Source: Paraburkholderia acidipaludis NBRC 101816 (GTDB lineage: Bacteria; Pseudomonadota; Gammaproteobacteria; Burkholderiales; Burkholderiaceae). From it: DNA of 64,000 bases. A program made the position numbers and the translations under genes. Below, one piece after another: positions 63,034 to 64,000 of this stretch (position 1 is the first letter of the stretch; every line of letters starts with the position of its first letter). Below the pieces are notes generated by a model. It saw only the letters and a program-made list of their open reading frames with translations, had not been told where the DNA came from and made no database searches. Location: assembly GCF_000684975.1 (NCBI RefSeq), contig NZ_BAXZ01000001.1, positions 174,471 to 238,470 of the forward strand. Direction: 5' to 3'.

Positions 63034-64000
63034 ATGACATCCATGAGAAGAAATCGTATGGCTTTGCGTCGCGTCGCCACGGCGCTACTCGTGAGCGGAC
63101 TCATCTCGGCGCAGATCGCGCACGCTCAGGTGACGCTCAATTTCGTCAATGCCGACATCGACCAGGTGGCGAAAGCGATTGGCGCCGCGACCGGCAAAAC
63201 CATCATTGTCGACCCGCGCGTGAAAGGGCAGCTCAACCTCGTTTCGGAGAACCCCGTTCCCGAGGACCAGGCGCTCAAGACGCTGCAGTCGGCGCTGCGC
63301 ATGCAGGGCTTCGCGCTCGTGCAGGATCATGGCGTGCTGAAGGTCGTGCCCGAGGCCGACGCGAAGCTGCAGGGCGTGCCCACCTATGTCGGCAACACGC
63401 CGGTGGCGCGCGGCGACCAGGTGGTCACGCAGGTGTTCGTGCTGAGGAACGAGTCGGCGAACAATCTGCTGCCGGTGCTGCGCCCCCTCATCTCGCCGAA
63501 CAATACGATTGCGGCCTACCCGTCGAACAACACGCTCGTCGTCACCGACTACGCCGACAACGTGCGCCGCATCGCCGCGATCATTGCGGGTGTGGATACG
63601 GCCGCGGGCCAGCAGGTCCAGGTCGTGCCGCTGCACAACGCCAACGCGCTCGACATCGCGCCGCTCATTTCGAAGATGCTCGATCCGGGCGCGATCGGCG
63701 CTTCGGACCCCACGCTGAAGGTCTCGGTCGTTCCCGACCCGCGCACCAACTCGCTCATGCTGCGCGCCTCGAACGTGCAGCGCCTCGCCGCCGCGGCCCA
63801 GCTCGCGAAGCAGCTCGACGCGCCCACGAGCATGCCGGGCAACATCCACGTGGTCCCGCTGCGCAACGCCGACGCCGTGGAGCTTGCCAAGACGCTGCGC
63901 GGGATGATGGGCAAGGGCGGGAACGAGTCGTCGTCCGGCAACAATGCGAATTCGTTCAACCAGAACACGGGCGGCGGCAACGGCAGCAACAACTCCTCGA
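63034..64000 (+). CDS. gspD: Type II secretion secretin GspD, N-terminal part, cut by window edge
   Basis: The first 322 codons of the outer-membrane secretin of the type II secretion system. A signal peptide (ALRRVATALLVSGLISAQIAHA) leads to the N0 domain (VTLNFVNADIDQVAKAIG). Secretin-type N1 and N2 repeats follow (PLISPNNTIAAYPSNNTLVV; APLISKMLDPGAI). The Ser/Asn/Gly-rich low-complexity insert near the window end (SSSGNNANSFNQ) lies in N3. In-frame starts are at 63034, 63043 and 63058; GAGAAG before 63058 is the best ribosome-binding site, so the protein may begin there. The membrane pore domain is outside the window. Confidence 0.95.
   Translation, partial: MTSMRRNRMALRRVATALLVSGLISAQIAHAQVTLNFVNADIDQVAKAIGAATGKTIIVDPRVKGQLNLVSENPVPEDQALKTLQSALRMQGFALVQDHGVLKVVPEADAKLQGVPTYVGNTPVARGDQVVTQVFVLRNESANNLLPVLRPLISPNNTIAAYPSNNTLVVTDYADNVRRIAAIIAGVDTAAGQQVQVVPLHNANALDIAPLISKMLDPGAIGASDPTLKVSVVPDPRTNSLMLRASNVQRLAAAAQLAKQLDAPTSMPGNIHVVPLRNADAVELAKTLRGMMGKGGNESSSGNNANSFNQNTGGGNGSNNSS

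Noticed and set aside
62846..63037. 63-codon frame overlapping the gspD start as ATGA
   Set aside because: GTG start with no ribosome-binding site and no recognisable composition; the overlap is probably chance.

Overview
The window is one 64 kb piece of GC-rich (roughly 65 percent, judged by eye), densely coding DNA from the primary chromosome of a betaproteobacterium. The closest fit is Burkholderiaceae, most like Paraburkholderia or Burkholderia. The reasons are the mnmG-rsmG-parA-parB block next to the atp operon, the three-domain PutA, the phhA-phhB pair with a divergent Lrp-type regulator, hupB beside mnmC, several Liv-type amino-acid transporters, and perfect parS sites. These are origin-proximal housekeeping genes, although dnaA/dnaN are not in the window. 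I see no insertion sequence, prophage, CRISPR array, rRNA or tRNA.

Layout. 1-8.3 kb: the end of an L-serine dehydratase gene, an acetolactate-synthase-like enzyme, a lone branched-chain amino-acid binding protein and a 4 kb putA with an operator-like inverted repeat upstream. 8.3-15.7 kb: priA, hemE, a periplasmic cyclohexadienyl dehydratase (pheC-like), a 776 bp non-coding stretch that looks like it encodes a structured RNA, and an acyl-CoA synthetase. 15.9-23.7 kb: the complete F1Fo ATP synthase operon atpIBEFHAGDC on the minus strand, with a recognisable promoter and terminator. 23.9-29.5 kb: mnmG-rsmG-parA-parB plus a permease gene, with parS sites inside and just upstream of mnmG. 29.7-40.1 kb: two complete Liv ABC transporters, the first with a fused permease-ATPase and a candidate leader RNA, the second with an Arg-for-Lys change in the P-loop of one ATPase. 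40.4-44.8 kb: a probable 3-hydroxypropionate catabolic locus (LysR regulator, acyl-CoA-forming semialdehyde dehydrogenase, GMC oxidoreductase). 44.9-47.6 kb: a CYTH protein and the phenylalanine hydroxylase pair. 47.6-54 kb: a DUF3717 protein, a two-component system, a small SET-domain methyltransferase, an old-yellow-enzyme homologue, a class I amidotransferase and a MarR-type regulator with a Cys-rich tail. 54-60 kb: a YbdK-type ligase with a Kef-like antiporter, a 0.9 kb gap carrying DnaA-box-like inverted repeats, and mnmC. 60-64 kb: hupB, a COG0523 GTPase, a small lytic transglycosylase and the start of gspD.

Several genes are connected functionally. PheC, PhhA and PhhB bear on phenylalanine synthesis and breakdown. 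PutA and the Liv systems import and burn amino acids. MnmG and MnmC act on the same wobble uridine of tRNA. ParA, ParB and parS segregate the origin region. The least explained signals are non-coding: the hairpin-rich region with a terminator at 13.6-13.76 kb, the promoter-to-terminator unit upstream of the first liv operon at about 34.9-35.05 kb, and the DnaA-box inverted repeat near 57.98 kb.
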